64,000 bases of DNA. It comes from Montifringilla adamsi. Lineage: Eukaryota; Chordata; Aves; Passeriformes; Passeridae. The stretch is from positions 1,944,301 to 2,008,300 of the forward strand of contig JAGGNK010000003.1 in assembly GCA_017590115.1 (NCBI GenBank). The letters are read 5' to 3'. Under the pieces are notes generated by a model that did not search any database, was not told the DNA's origin, and was given only the letters and a program-made list of their open reading frames with translations. The position numbers were made by a program, and so were the translations under genes. This document shows positions 12,900-25,550 of this stretch, one piece after another. Positions within the stretch are counted from its first letter, which is position 1. Every line of letters begins with the position of its first letter.

Positions 12900-14479
12900 T
12901 GGCCCTAAAGAAAAATGTGTTTCAAAGTGTAAACTGAAATCCTGATTACTAACTACTCACTGTGTTGAAAGGTTGCCTCTTAGCAAGTAGATTTCTGGAA
13001 TTTAAATGTTGGGGGGTTTTTTATGACTCATGCTCAAATACTACATTCTGAAATGTACAAAGCAAGAGAAGTTGTCAAAACCGTGCATGCACCTGATGCC
13101 TTCAATTGTGAATCCAAATGACCTTCCAAGCAAATCCCTACTGCTGCTTTGTAAGGCAAAGCAGAAATATTTTTATATATCTAAGGATTGTTTCAAGACC
13201 TTTGCAATTTAAATTACAGCATTAAAAATAGGATCTTGGAGGTTATATTTTAATGTAGTGATACTCAGAAAGAGTACCTGAAGGGAACTTTGAAGCTCTG
13301 AAAAGTGTCATCAAGTGTTTTCACACATTGCCTATACTGATATACGCTATTTAAATTAAAAATTAACCTATAAAAATATTGCAAGAGACGATGTCAGCAC
13401 TATTCAAGACAAAAAGATCCAAATTAGTGTCCAAAGGTTTTGGACAAGCATAGAAAGTTCCCTTTTGAGCACAGGAAGTTAGTCACAACAGTAACATATA
13501 GAAAACCAGTTGCAGTTTACCAACCGGATTACTGCATAATATGCACAACTACCTACCATATCAATAAGCAAGTACAGTAAGATGAAGACTTGATTAAAAA
13601 AATAAACTGCCATTATTTTATCAGGAACAGAGTTTAATGACAATGTGTTAGTGCATACACTCAGCTTGTAAATATTGAGTTACAAGACAGTACACAGAAT
13701 GACAAAACTTCACATTAACATTTTCAGGCTTCATGAAGAAATTCTCGGTATTTCCACAAAAATTTACAAATGCATGATAATAACAATAAACCTAAATATA
13801 GCACCCCAGGTAAAGCCCAGAAAGAACTCTGTACTGTTTTTCAATTGTCCCAGCAGCTTTAACAAAATTCCTAACAAAATAAATAGACATAATAAATGAT
13901 AACAACGAATAGGGATATTGTCCTGAAGTAGAAAGAAGGTTCCTGTTACTGAATATGAATTATATATACTTAATTAAAAGCATGCCAGAAGAAACTATCT
14001 AATGAATTCAATGGATAGAGATATATATTTAAGAAAGGTCAGTTCATAATAATCTCATTAATGCTGAATATTATTGAAAATAGTTTACTGCAGACCTGTT
14101 TATGGAACTGAAAGTAACTTCTTACAGATAGAATGTAGTACGATCAGTACTACAGATACAGACAGTACAGATAGATTTTTCGTCTGTAATTACATCTACA
14201 CAACAGGCTGGATTATCTAAGAAGCCATAAGCCTGGAAATAGTGATGTGAAAGTTGCAGAGCTCCAAAAGTGTTTTCAGGATAAGCTGCAGAATTGAGAA
14301 TTCCAGGCTTCTCACTTTGCTGTCTGTTTAACAGCCTGCCACAGAGCAGTTCTCAAGGCTTAACTGGATACTACAGCTCACAGCAAGACTGTCATGCAGT
14401 TAGTAAGCTCCCGGGAAGCTGGAGAGCTGGAAAGCACATTTTATATAAAATGGGGATATTTTAGTGTTTTCCAAACAAA

Positions 14480-14498
14480 TGCCGCCACCTGGTGTTCA
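14480..14498 (-). promoter_or_regulatory. CTCF-like binding motif
   Basis: On the minus strand the site reads TGAACACCAGGTGGCGGCA. It keeps the core CACCAGGTGGCG that is typical of CTCF sites and differs from the common consensus mainly at edge positions. It sits in a small GC-richer island in an otherwise AT-rich intron. Binding is an inference from the motif alone. Confidence 0.5.
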
Positions 14499-15373
14499 GG
14501 CATATGGCTTGAATAGACCTTGAAGAAGGAAGTAAGCATGGAATGGACACAAGTAAGTCATCAGTGCCATGCCACATTCTGAGGGAATACAGTAAGGATT
14601 TAAGTGGACTAAGAAGAATAACAAAAGACTCCTGAAAGCAAGAACTTCATAGTCAGCTTTTTCTGGGATTCTCTAATTTCATCTAGATCAAGTATGAAGT
14701 GTAGCAGCCTCTGACATCCTTGAATGGGATGATTATTAACAGCAACATTCATACTGATCAACTTTGTCAGAAAAGAACAAAATCACTCTTCACCACATGA
14801 ACATTAAAGACCTGGTATCTCTAAAAGTTACTTCCTTATTTGATACAGATCAATATCCAGTGGAATCAGTGGTGACTGAAAGAGCAACAAGAGTTCTAAG
14901 AGTTAAAAAAAACAAGAGCAGATTTTATCAAGCTGGTGCTCTAGCCAGAGAAAACACCCCCCTTCTCTACAGTTTTCCTCTTCCATTACAGCTAATCTTA
15001 GCCTAAAGTTCTTCATGGTCTACAACTAAACCATGACATGTAAGTGACAAAGAATAATCACTGGATACTGTTTATGTGTTTTGTTCTCATATATATATGT
15101 GTCATATCAAATGCACATATATATAAACATTATATATAAACTTGAAGACCATCATTTACTGAGGGATCAACCTTCTCTTATCTTGCCAGTTCAATTTTCC
15201 AGACTTCCATTTCCACATGTATATTCAAATGTAAGCTTTCAATAAAAATTTTGGATAAAAATACTCTCTAATACTCTTCAATTTCATTGAAGTTGAATTT
15301 GATTTCTGGTTGCATCTAGTTGCATAATTTGGTAGAACAAAGAATGTAGCTCCCACTTTTCTCATTGGGAAGT

Positions 15374-15556
15374 GTAGAATCATAGAATCATTTGGATTGG
15401 AAGGGACTTTTTAAAAGCTTGTTTAGTACAATTCTCCTACAATGCGCAGGGCCATCTTCAACCAGATAAGACTGCTCAGAGCTCAGTACTACTTGGCCCT
15501 GAACATCCCTTGCCCCAGGGATGGGGCATCCATCACCTACCTCTTTGCCCACACAG
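15374..15556 (-). repeat. CR1 LINE 3' fragment
   Basis: The plus strand begins agaatcatagaatcatttgg, the reverse complement of a CR1 3' end, followed by a diverged CR1 UTR ending near catccatcacctacctcttt. The element is on the minus strand, sense to KIAA0825, is heavily 5' truncated and has no coding capacity. Confidence 0.88.
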
Positions 15557-15957
15557 CAGGTAGGAAGTTTATGCTTAAATAATGCATAAAGGACAAGAAT
15601 ATACATTAGATGAGTTAAATTCATACTGATACAAGTGAAGTGAAGAACATGCAGTAACACTAATAGCCTCAGTGTAGACAGTAACTTCCAACGATTTTTT
15701 ACCAACATGTGTTTTATAAAACAATCCAAGCAGTGCTGAACATATGGTAGCATCTGTGAAAGATTTTGTTCCAAGTTTGTCTACTTAAGGCACGATCAAA
15801 AGGAAACAACACCCTGCTGCAGACATGGATTTATGAACTATCTTCACAACAGTAAAGGCTGAAATGAGAAAACTAATTGAACTCATCCACCCACCTCCCC
15901 ACCTCCAACCATATAATCAATTTCCCAACACTGAAGTTTTTAACAAACAGTTTTTAC
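15557..15957 (-). other. KIAA0825: KIAA0825 intron next to exon
   Basis: Intronic sequence between the CR1 and the donor of the next exon. The minus-strand donor GTAAAA lies at 15957-15952. Nothing else is recognised. Confidence 0.6.
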
Positions 15958-16126
15958 CAGGGTCTTAAGGAACTCCAGCAGTTCTCCATGGTCTGTAGAA
16001 GAAGGTCTGAGAGAACTAAAATTGCAGCTATTTAGCCACTGAATGCAGTCAGTTGTGCTTTGTAGTACTTCATCAGTACATATTTCATTTATGTCCGATT
16101 GCAGGTCCTTAAGACACTTTTCTATA
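15958..16126 (-). CDS. KIAA0825: KIAA0825 coding exon 2
   Basis: Minus-strand exon of 169 nt. Its first base, T at 16126, completes the AG left by the upstream exon to make an AGT serine codon. The remaining 168 nt are 56 full codons, ending in CTG just before the donor GTAAAA. It encodes about residues 44-100, including SIEKCLKDLQSDINEIC, TTDCIQWLNSCNF and HGELLEFLKTL. The pattern looks alpha-helical, with no membrane segment. The phase agreement on both sides is the main structural support. Identity rests on resemblance to remembered KIAA0825 sequence and on the neighbour SLF1. The acceptor is unusual (see the 21-T tract). Confidence 0.9.
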
Positions 16127-16149
16127 CTAAAAAAAAAAAAAAAAAAAAA
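16127..16149 (-). promoter_or_regulatory. KIAA0825: 3' splice site with 21-T tract
   Basis: On the minus strand an uninterrupted run of 21 T (16149-16129) directly abuts the AG at 16128-16127. A C at 16150 and six more T (16156-16151) precede it. The polypyrimidine tract of this acceptor is therefore a pure homopolymer, a type prone to length change. Confidence 0.85.
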
Positions 16150-19100
16150 GAAAAAATCACAGGATTTTTCTACATTATTTGGAGACAAAAGTATTTTATA
16201 TATGCCATATTTTAAAAAGAAAAACTACTTAAAACTAAGGTAACTTTAATCCTTCTTATTCACAGATTAAGCTACCCTCACAAAATAAGACCTGAATTTG
16301 CAGAATTAACAATTAACATTTAAGTACTGTTGAGCTAGAGCTAAAAAAACTTTCCTTCAGGCCAGACTGTACCATCCTCAGCCAGAGTATGTATGACTTC
16401 ACTTTCAAACAATCTTATTCATTTTAATAAAGTAGTTAATGAACAAGACATTAGCCAACCTAATATCTGGTCCTTGGTGCTTAATTAGCTAAAGCAAAGA
16501 CTATTAACTGAATCAATTACTGCATTCAAAGGTGAATGTGTCATTTTGCTCCTTTAGCAATCAGTAGTTGTTTTATACAACATAAGATATACTAACAACT
16601 TCTAAAAGATCCACTGACATCACAGAAAATGTTGAAAATCATTTCAGAGCCAGTTGTGCTGAGAAAGCAGATCTTTTCTTTCTTGTTTTGTCATTACAAT
16701 ATTTGAAAGAAAACAGACTTTGTTTTCAAGGAGCGGATCCACTCCTTAACATTCATCTAGAATCAACTCTTTTTATGAAACCAGATGTGTCGGTTAGGTT
16801 TTTACAGTGATTTCATTTGCAAAGATCACAAGAACAAATGAACATCCAGAATTATTTTATTTCTACTTGCATGGACACTTAAGTCAAAACAAAACAAAAC
16901 AAAAAAATCCAAAACAATCTAACTCTATTTTCCTACAAAAACACCTTTTTGATATTTCATTTCTACTTTTCCTTTTTTTTTTTTTTTTTTTCAAAAGCAA
17001 TGCTTAATATTTTATACAGTTTCAGTTAGAAAAAAAGAATTTAGATCCTGGCAAAACTGGGGTTAATAGCCCAGGCATTAATTCCAATCCCAAACTTGAT
17101 GAAAGATTGGCAAGTATATTTTTAGTTAGTAAAACCTGTTCTCAGGACTATGAAACTAAATGCCCTCTTCATATACCTTGACTCCTGGGACAGTATCAAA
17201 GGCTCTTATTGTGGTGTGCTGATATATCTCAAACATACCCAAATAGATTACAGCATTGTGCAATACAAAAGACACTAGTATTGTTAAATCTGTGCCAATG
17301 TACTACTATTATGAGTGAATTTTTACACTTATCTTTGACATATGAATCTGTGAGCAAGTTAACAAACTCCAAGCTTGAATAAGTTACAGCCGTCTCAAGA
17401 TCAGACATTTTGGTAATTGGTCTCAATACAGATAAGGGGATTAAAAGGATAGATTTCAGTGCCACTGCCCTGGTCCTTACCTCCCCCACAAGTATAAATC
17501 ATGATAACTATGTTCATTTTATTTAATCCTTTTATCCTCCCAAAACAAACATTTAATTAGGACTAAAGCTGTTTTTGATTGAATAAACATATTTTCATCC
17601 TGTTTATTTACAGCATACAGAATACTGTAGGTAAACAGCATTTCAAAACCACCACTGCATCTTGCTAAGAATTTTGTGAACACTCAGTATACAAGAACAT
17701 GGCTAATTATAGTTACTTACTCCTTTACATGAATTACATTAATTAAATATTTAGGAATTTGGTTACCTTTTTTTTTTTAAAAAAAAAAAACAAGTGTATT
17801 ATATGAGTTTAGAAAGCAAGCATTTTAAGTAAAAAAATACTTCTATTAAATATGATTAAAATTATTCTTACCATCTAGGGTGGTATCAAAAACTTTATAA
17901 TTGCATACCAGTGTAGATGGGATGAGTCTTTGATTTCCTGGTTTAGAAAAGAAATTTCCTAAAGTTTAGGAAACTGCAAACAAAAATGTAATTTTGATGT
18001 GAAAAATATATTTAATGTATTTAATTTTCTTAAAAGTACAATTTTTTAAAAGCCATATAAAGTGCTAGATTCCTTTTTTCCCAGTAATATTTTTTCATTA
18101 AGTGCAAATGTATTTTTTTTAAGTTCAGAGTAGCAAATTAGCTCTTTCTTTGAACATACTGAGGCATTAACCCAGATGATGTCAACTGACATGATATACA
18201 TACTATGGACATGCAAATTTAATGACCCAAATAAATTTTTTGTCCACAGACGACTCAACCTTTTCTTTGAACCTGTGGAACTCTTCAGACACAAACAGAA
18301 AAAAACCAGTCACCAAACTACTAAGGAACGAGTGGAATGTAAAAGCTCAAAGAAAAAACATAACCTTCACTGTAGCAAAGAAACCTAACAGTTATGCTTG
18401 TAATTTTTTTTTTTAATTGACTGATTTTTCAAGAAACAAATATTTAGTCCCACACAAGTAGTACCTGAGCCTTTGTGGGCACATATTTTTTGTGGCTAGT
18501 ACTCCTAGCATACCATTAAGCAGGTGAAAATGATGTAACTGAAATACCTTCTCCTTCTTACAGGTGAGAGTGCCTGCAATTCTTTAACAAACAAAAGCAA
18601 AGTTGTGTTGTATTATCTGTGTCCACATTGGAGTGCTTTTCTGGAGAAACATTTGGTAAGTACCCACACTGCAGAGAGACAATCTCAATGTAAAAACTCT
18701 TAGGTGCTCTTATTTATTAAGTTAATGATAGTTTTTACAAATAACCTAATCATCTGGAGAGAATGCTTTTTAAGTGGCTTTATGAATGGGCAAACAGTAT
18801 AAAAAGTACTGTAGTGGAACTGATAGTGTAAGCACTATCATACTATCATACAAGGTCAACCCAACATTATTTTGAAACGTATGGTATCAGAATAAGGGTT
18901 GGCCTCTCCATATATCATTTTCCATTGCCTAAGATTACTGTGAGTAATTTGAATTATGATCTTCTAACTCCTTTCAATTTCTAACAAGCACATTTCAATT
19001 TATTTCATCTAGTGTAAGGAGCAGCCATAAAATGGCAATGACACTGGTTAAATTAAACTGCTAAGCTACAAAGTGAAATTATCTTTTAACCTCATGTTCC

Positions 19101-20896
19101 TTATTCTTAAAATCCTCACATTGATGGAAACAGCTTCAGAACCAGTTTACAGGTCTTTTATTCAGAACAGACTGTTTCAAAATACATGAGATCATTGTTT
19201 TCACTGCTGTTAAAGATGCAAGGAGTGTTAGAAAACTGCTGTTATTACTCATTAAAAAGCTTGACTGCTAGAGGTATAGGACATTCATACAAAAAACCAA
19301 GTCTGATAATTTGGAAGTCTGTGTAGCAAAGGACCTGCTGTGAGCAGTAAAAAAAAATTGCAGAAAGACTTTTAGCAGTGTAATTCACACAGACATTTTC
19401 ATCGTTAAACTTTCTCTTGATCTTGAACCCAAAGATGTAAACCAAAGACACAGCACTTGGTGAAAGGACTTTGAAAACTACTGCATACCTCTAATTTAGT
19501 TCCTTACAAAACATATCCACTTGTAACTGTAAAGTAACTGTATCATTGAAACCAGAAGAAATAGAATGGTGATGGCTTTGCTACACTTTAGCAAGATAAA
19601 GTTACTCAACAGCTTAACCACATAAGAACAGTCACTTCCAACTGAACCACTGCCCACCCACCTTTAATTTCCATTCTTGTTTTAAAGGCTCGAGATATTT
19701 CTGTCACAAGATGCAAGCTTTTTCTTGGCAAGTTATTTCAGAAGACAGGCAGTGAAACATGAGTTTTTCAACTCCATTAACTAAAACATGACAGTGACAA
19801 ATAAGGGTTCAAACCCCATCATCTCATATATGCTCGTATTAAATGAAATGGGGTACTTTACAGGGCAGTCAAAGATTTGATTACAGCTTCTGCAGATGTA
19901 GATGACAGCTAATTAACCACCTAAGGTACTGACACAGTGATAATTACTGAATATTTGTATAAAGAAATCGTGTGTCAATAAACAGCCAATTTCTGAGCAA
20001 CTGTGCTGCCCAGCTAGCAAGTTGCTATGGAACAACTAACCCAGACTCGGTGATTACGCACAAAGACAACACAGGAAAAAAAAATACATTCCTTTCTCAG
20101 TTTGTTTACTTATTCCTAGCAATTGGTCCAGTAAAGTGATTACACTAGCCAAGTACTATTCTGACAAAGTTTTTAATAACATCAAATTCCCAGGTAAACA
20201 CTAAAGTAATGCATTTGTACAACGAGCCAGCTACATTCACCCAAAAGAGTAAAATTATTTTTCAAAGCTGTGATAAATATCAGGTCTGAGTAAAACAGAT
20301 AAAATAATAATGTCTTTTCCTCTATAATCAGACCAAATTTTGAAATTCTCCCAAATACTCAACCACTCTTGGGATTTTGGTTGAAGAAGACAAGATTTTG
20401 ATAAATCTCTTGACTAACAGGAATATGAGGCAAAACTGCTTCCTGAAAATTCCTGAGCAGAACAAGCAAAGATTTTCTTCAAAATAAGAAAGATAACTCC
20501 TGCAGCACATCTCAGTTTAAAAACACATAAGCCATTTTACACATCAGTTCTAATACAGGAAAATGGAATGAGATAGCTTGACTTAATATGCTGTTTGAAA
20601 CTCCTCCATCCCTTTGTTTTGATATTGGCAAGCATTTCTTGGCAAATCAGCAAAGTTATGATCAACAGCTGGACCATATGATACTAACATCCTTACTGAG
20701 ACACCTTCCAGATCTATAATTCACAAGGTAAAGATCTTGTTAGTTCTCAAATAATTATCACAATTTATATCAAATGGTGATGGGAAAAGATACCATGCTA
20801 TAAGCACTTACTAGCACTGACCTCATTGCAGCCCTTCAAAATAGACCTTCAAAATCCTTATGATTAAACTACTGTTAATTAGGTCAGGATGACGTT
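16150..20896 (-). other. KIAA0825: KIAA0825 intron
   Basis: AT-rich intron. It contains simple homopolymers (T run about 16973-16992, T and A runs about 17769-17790). No exon, RNA gene or named repeat is supported. Short open frames here lack splice signals and recognisable domains. Confidence 0.65.
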
Positions 20897-22340
20897 TGTC
20901 ATGGTTTGACACTGGTCAACATGCCAGGCACCCGTGAAAACCAGAACAAAGGGCTCATGAGTTAAGGACTGGGAGAAAACACTCTAAGGGCAAAACAGGA
21001 TCAAACTTAAAGGCATAAAGTAAACTTGTTATTAACAGAGTCAGAAGAGGATAATGAGGAGTAAAATCAGATTTTAAAACACCTTTTCCACCCCCAGCCC
21101 ATCTCTCCTTCCTACTGAGAGCACAGGGAGGCAGGGCATGTGGGTGTTTGGTCAGTTTGTCACTTGAAATACTTCAGTTTGCTTTTAGGGAGAGGAGTCT
21201 CTATGCTATGGGGTCCTTCCCATGGGAAACAGTTCTCTGTGAACTTCTCCAGTGTGACTCCAATTTCACAACCAGCAGTCCTGCCCAACCTCCTGCTGTA
21301 ACGTGAGTCCCTCCCACGGGCAAAACAATCTTCCCAAAACTGCTTTGGCATGAGTCACTAGTTCATGAGGTGTATTTCTTTAAGGATAAGCTGCTCTAGT
21401 TTGGAAGCAAGGACCCTCTTTTCTCTGTCTCTGGAAACAAGGGCCCTCTCTGTCTTCATGTCTCCCATTGGATTACAGCTTTTTTTACCATCCACCCACT
21501 CCAGCATGATCACTTTTCCCATAGGCTGCAACTGGATTTCTGCATCCTCCCATGGACTTCATGGATTACATGGAGATAGTTTGCTTTATTATAGTCCTCC
21601 CCAGAGCTTGCAGAGAAATATCAACTCCAATGCTTGGAGCACCTCCTCTCCCTCTTTCCTTTCACTGATCTCAGCATCGCCATGTTGTCTGTTTCCACAT
21701 GTCCTCACTTCCCCCTCTTTCTCTGACTAGGAAAAAAAAATGCTGCTCTTAAGTATCTTTGCCAACAAATTCTTCCTTTTTAAAGATATCTGCAGGATCT
21801 TGCAGTGCTGAGAAGTTGATTTTGTCTCGGTTCTCTGTGGGGGAATCACTTTCCATGTTTCCGCTGCCGGCAGGTGGTGCACGGCGCAGGTGGTCCAGCT
21901 GCCGTGGTGCTGGGACCATTCAATGCCACTCTTCATGCGGGACACTGGAGAGGAGAAGCTGCTGTCGCTGCCCCTGCCCTTCTGCCTGCAGCACGGCTGG
22001 TAGAGGTAGCCAGGCAAGCAGAGCTTGCCACAGGTTGTGCTGAAATGGTGGCGGCCACGGCGGCAGCCACATGGCTGCACCTGCAGCGCCCAGACAGTCT
22101 CGGCGGTGGTGCCTCGCCACCCCTGAGAAAAAGCTGCTCCTCTGCAGATTTTCTTCTTAAATGAGTCATCACACAGGCATTGACAACTTCTCTAATTGGG
22201 CCAGCAGCATATCCATCTTCAGAGCCATAAAAGACTGGGTCTGTTGGACATTGTGGAAGCTTCTGGAAGCTTCTCACAGAAAGCACCTCTGTGGCTCTCC
22301 CGCCCGCCCCAAAAAAACCAGGCTGTGTTAAACCAACACA
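20897..22340 (-). repeat. Solo LTR (family B, copy 1) with extra GC-rich segment
   Basis: Plus-strand ends are TGTCATGGTTTGACACTGG and ...aaccaacaca, flanked by an imperfect 5-bp target duplication, acgtt at 20892-20896 and aagtt at 22341-22345. The body is similar in order and wording to copies at 34616-35741 and 39749-40860, with shared blocks such as gttattaacagagtcag, the atggactccatgg-type phrases and agcttctcacagaa. It differs by about 390 bp of CpG-containing sequence at about 21780-22160 that the other copies lack. By comparison with its relatives, whose AATAAA lies on the minus strand near the left end, it points leftward, sense to KIAA0825. The short open frames inside are not genes. 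Confidence 0.82.
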
Positions 22341-25300
22341 AAGTTTATCAGATTGCAGTCAGATCAGGCTTTTGTGAAAAGCCTCACAAATTTATAGTCT
22401 CCAGGATGATGCAGAGATAAAATATTATGAAATAATTGTGTTGAATTCTAAGCAATTGTTCTGTTGATGAAGACATAGAATATCTCCTACTGTCCTACAG
22501 TCTCATAAAATCTTGTTCCTTTATCACAACTAAAAGGCAGCACTCACTGAAGAAAAAACTGAATACAGACATAAAAATCAAGTGTTGAAGACACCTCATG
22601 CTTAGCAATCACTTCGAGTTACGAACTATAGGCTCGGTTTCAAGCTCTGTACTGTATTTCCTGCTTAGAAGTATTAAATATAAGCTGCAAGTTTAGTTCT
22701 GTGAATTGCTAACAAGTGAAATGCTAGTAATTCTTAAACAACCAATTTGGAAAAATAATCCAAATACTCAGTTTTGATGAGCAGTAAAAGTCAAAGTAAC
22801 TGTGAAAGGAAAGAATGAAGACAAAAGGCCAACCTGATGAATACAACTCCACACTTGAGAATAACCTTGAGACTACCCTTGTACTCAAAACTGGCCAGCA
22901 GTGATGATCGTTTTGAGAGTTCATATTCACCTGCTTCTATAAACTGCTCTAAAAATAAACTTAACATTCAAGTGTAATAAGAGTTCCATTACATAACAGT
23001 GAATGTATGAACCACTTACTATATTAAAATTTGCATATAACACAATTGCACACAGATGGCGTTTTTTGTTGTTGTTACAGCAAATAGAATTGGTACAGTA
23101 CAAAAATACTGAAGGCAATTCAACAAAAACCATATCTGATTTGTCATGTCACACAATTTTATAAAACCTATTCAGTTAGAAGGCAATAAATGAGCAGTCA
23201 AATGATTTATACACTCTTGCCTCATAATTTTTTACACAATGTTTTATTTTTAAATATATATATATGAATGTATACTACTATGTTCATTCTCTGTGGCCTA
23301 ATAAAAGCATAAATCTATCTGATGAAAAATGGATTGTATTTCAATTGTATCACTGTATCACATAGAGCTGCTCTTATCATAGCACTTACAAAGATCAATG
23401 GTAACTTGAAAATTATTTCATTCCATGCCACCTCTAATATATTTGGAATAAAAGGACTCTTTTTAATTTAAAAGTCGCATCAGCTGCTGTCCATCTTATT
23501 TTAAATTCTTTCAATTTCTGAAACTGACACAGTACAGGAGCAAAATAGCACCTGGTAACTACAGAGCTACTTCCTGTCTTTCCTTGTGAAAATAAGGTTA
23601 AAGCTAGCTTAGGTGTCAATTCAGCAGAAATTTTTCCTGACCTGCATTGCTTCTAATCCAAATTCCAGCTCTCCTTTAATAAAATATACAGTAAAAAAAA
23701 ACTTACAGTAAAATTTCCTTCTAATTTGTAAGACTAGATAGGTAAAACAGTGACAATCAGCCTCTTTCAAGACATACATTTTGATGATGCTAATGTAAAA
23801 TGTAACATAAAATGCTAAGTGGCTATAAAGTACCACTTAAAAGAATGAACAGCTGGCTTCCCTTCCCATAGTCAGATGTTTTCTCAACAAGCAGCATGCA
23901 TATTTCACACATTAAAACAAGAAACAGTAGTGAAGCATTCGTTCTAAAGGTTCATTTTGAGAATAATCTTCCTAACTCTCAGGATATCTCTGAAGAATGA
24001 CAACAAAATCACTTTTATTTAGTAGTTGAAGAGGTGACAACAGCTATGCTAAAAAATGCTGATGCTGTTTTTTCCAGTTATACAATACCATAGACACACG
24101 AAACTTAATTACCTGTGTAATTAATTATGTTATGACATAAACTAATCTCTAAGCATCTACATTTTGCTCATGTCAACAGCTGGAAAACTCTAACATGAAA
24201 TTGTATTATGCAGTGGTCCATAACAGCATATTGACCAGATCTTCACTACCATTGCTACCGTGGGATTATTAATATTGCAAATACTTTAGTAAACACTAAG
24301 TTTTTAAATGAAAATGGGAGGTAAGACTAATAGAAATACCCCCCCCCCCAAAAAAAAACTCTTAGCCCAGCATAACCTTATAACCTTGACAATAACTGAG
24401 AAATTATCTAAGTCAGTTTTCAGCGAGGTATGGCAATGGTTTATTTCCATCCTTCTGGAAGCTGTTTGGGAGCAAAGACCGCTGACAAACGTGGGCTATA
24501 TTAAAATGATACAATCTTAAAACAGATGTCATGATGGATGTTCATTGAAATCCTACTTTAAGATGCACTGTTCATACTTGAAGATGCTCATAAAGGTGAG
24601 CATTTTCAAAATTTAATATATAATCCTACCGTATCTCTGACTACACTTCTTTTTTTAAATCTACAAAAATTTTATTTGCTTAAGAGCATCTTTTGCTGAT
24701 GAAAGTATTACAAAGATACGAGAGAGTTAAGCCACAAATAAGACACAGAACCCTGAGCTGATTATTTTGTATTGATGCAAAAAAATGTGCATCAACAACA
24801 AACTTTTTTAGTACTCCACTCTTTCTGTAACACTGATTTTTGGAAATCAGTGTGTTACAAGGAAGCGGACAAAGAAATATATTATAAATTGTAGAAAGAA
24901 AATGTGTAATTGCAGCACAAGAGTTTTAACTGAAATTGTAAAACAATGGATCGTATAAGAAAAAAATATACATATATTAACTGAATTAATTTTTCTACTT
25001 TCATTAGAAATGCTTAAACAACATACTGAGTTTGGTTTTTGTCAAATTCTGTAGTTCTTTTAGTCAGTAAAAATTTATCTCATTAGTAGGAAATTCTATC
25101 TCATAGTAATAGAAAATACAGCTGTCATGGGAATTCACATTTTCTTCCTTCACTATCACACCTACTTCAACAGAACCTAAAGTTAAGATGATACAATTGT
25201 TAAAAATACCATAGAAAGAAAGACTATAGCACAATAATTATACAGCATTAAAATTTTGTTAAATGCTTGAGTGGTTAAAATAAAATTACTGCTGAAATAT

Positions 25301-25410
25301 TTATCAGAATTTTAACCTACTACTAGAAAAGAAAGGTAAGTTAAACCACATTTCTTCCCAAATGCAATGACTTTCTCTAGTATTTTGCATACAAATAAAA
25401 TACTCTTTAC
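22341..25410 (-). other. KIAA0825: KIAA0825 intron
   Basis: AT-rich intron without recognised exon. A run of C followed by A at about 24340-24358 and TA repeats near 23255-23266 are simple sequence. The donor of the adjacent coding exon, GTAAAG, lies at 25410-25405 on the minus strand. A hairpin at 24827-24858 is listed separately. Confidence 0.65.
24827..24858. repeat. Inverted repeat with small bulge
   Basis: Arms gtaacactgattt and aaatcagtgtgttac pair over a four-base loop, ttgg. The inner ten base pairs are perfect, and an extra GT forms a bulge before the outer GTAAC/GTTAC pairing. No family is recognised. Confidence 0.65.
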
Positions 25411-25550
25411 CTGTAAGAGTTCTTCTTTATTTTTTCATCAAGATCACTAAGGATTTGTCGGAATTCCAATTCTCCAGGGAGAACATTTAACAAACAGTCT
25501 AAATTGGAAGAATCAAAAGAATACTCTCCTCCCCATTCCATTTTTAGAAT
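25411..25550 (-). CDS. KIAA0825: KIAA0825 first coding exon (start codon)
   Basis: Minus-strand exon of 140 nt with acceptor TTGTTTTACAG (AG at 25552-25551) and donor AG/GTAAAG. Translation probably starts at ATG 25541-25539: the context AAAATGG has A at -3 and G at +4, and the resulting N-terminus MEWGGEYSFDSSNLDCLL resembles the start of KIAA0825 as I recall it. The nine bases before the ATG would be 5' UTR. The coding part is 131 nt, residues 1-43 plus two bases, and continues in phase into 16126. The protein begins with an acidic segment and then a charged helix (LDEKIKKN), and has no signal peptide. The upstream exon must be noncoding; the best candidate ends at 63241. Confidence 0.9.

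Larger units (their letters stand above)
12181..15373 (-). other. KIAA0825: KIAA0825 intron
   Basis: AT-rich intron without exons that I can support. It contains a 13-bp-stem hairpin at 12869-12899 and a CTCF-like motif at 14480-14498, listed separately. It also has an AT-rich inverted repeat at 15090-15125 (12-bp arms of alternating TA plus GTG, 12-nt loop) that is probably a microsatellite by-product. Confidence 0.65.

Noticed and set aside
13144..13164. Eight-base hairpin ctgctttg/caaagcag as a possible small RNA
   Set aside because: Stem too short for a microRNA precursor and expected by chance in a window of this size.
15090..15125. Inverted repeat of TA-rich arms
   Set aside because: Alternating TA sequence pairs with itself trivially; taken as simple sequence.
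15388..15774. 128-codon minus-strand open frame near the CR1
   Set aside because: It runs through a CR1 tail and intron and has no exon boundaries compatible with the neighbouring KIAA0825 phases.
16129..16188. Upstream extension of the coding exon through poly-F
   Set aside because: The F run is the translated poly-T acceptor tract; the AG at 16128-16127 and phase agreement place the exon start at 16126.
21365..22286. Cluster of overlapping open frames of 94-121 codons
   Set aside because: They lie entirely in a family B LTR and its GC-rich block, on both strands, without known protein motifs.
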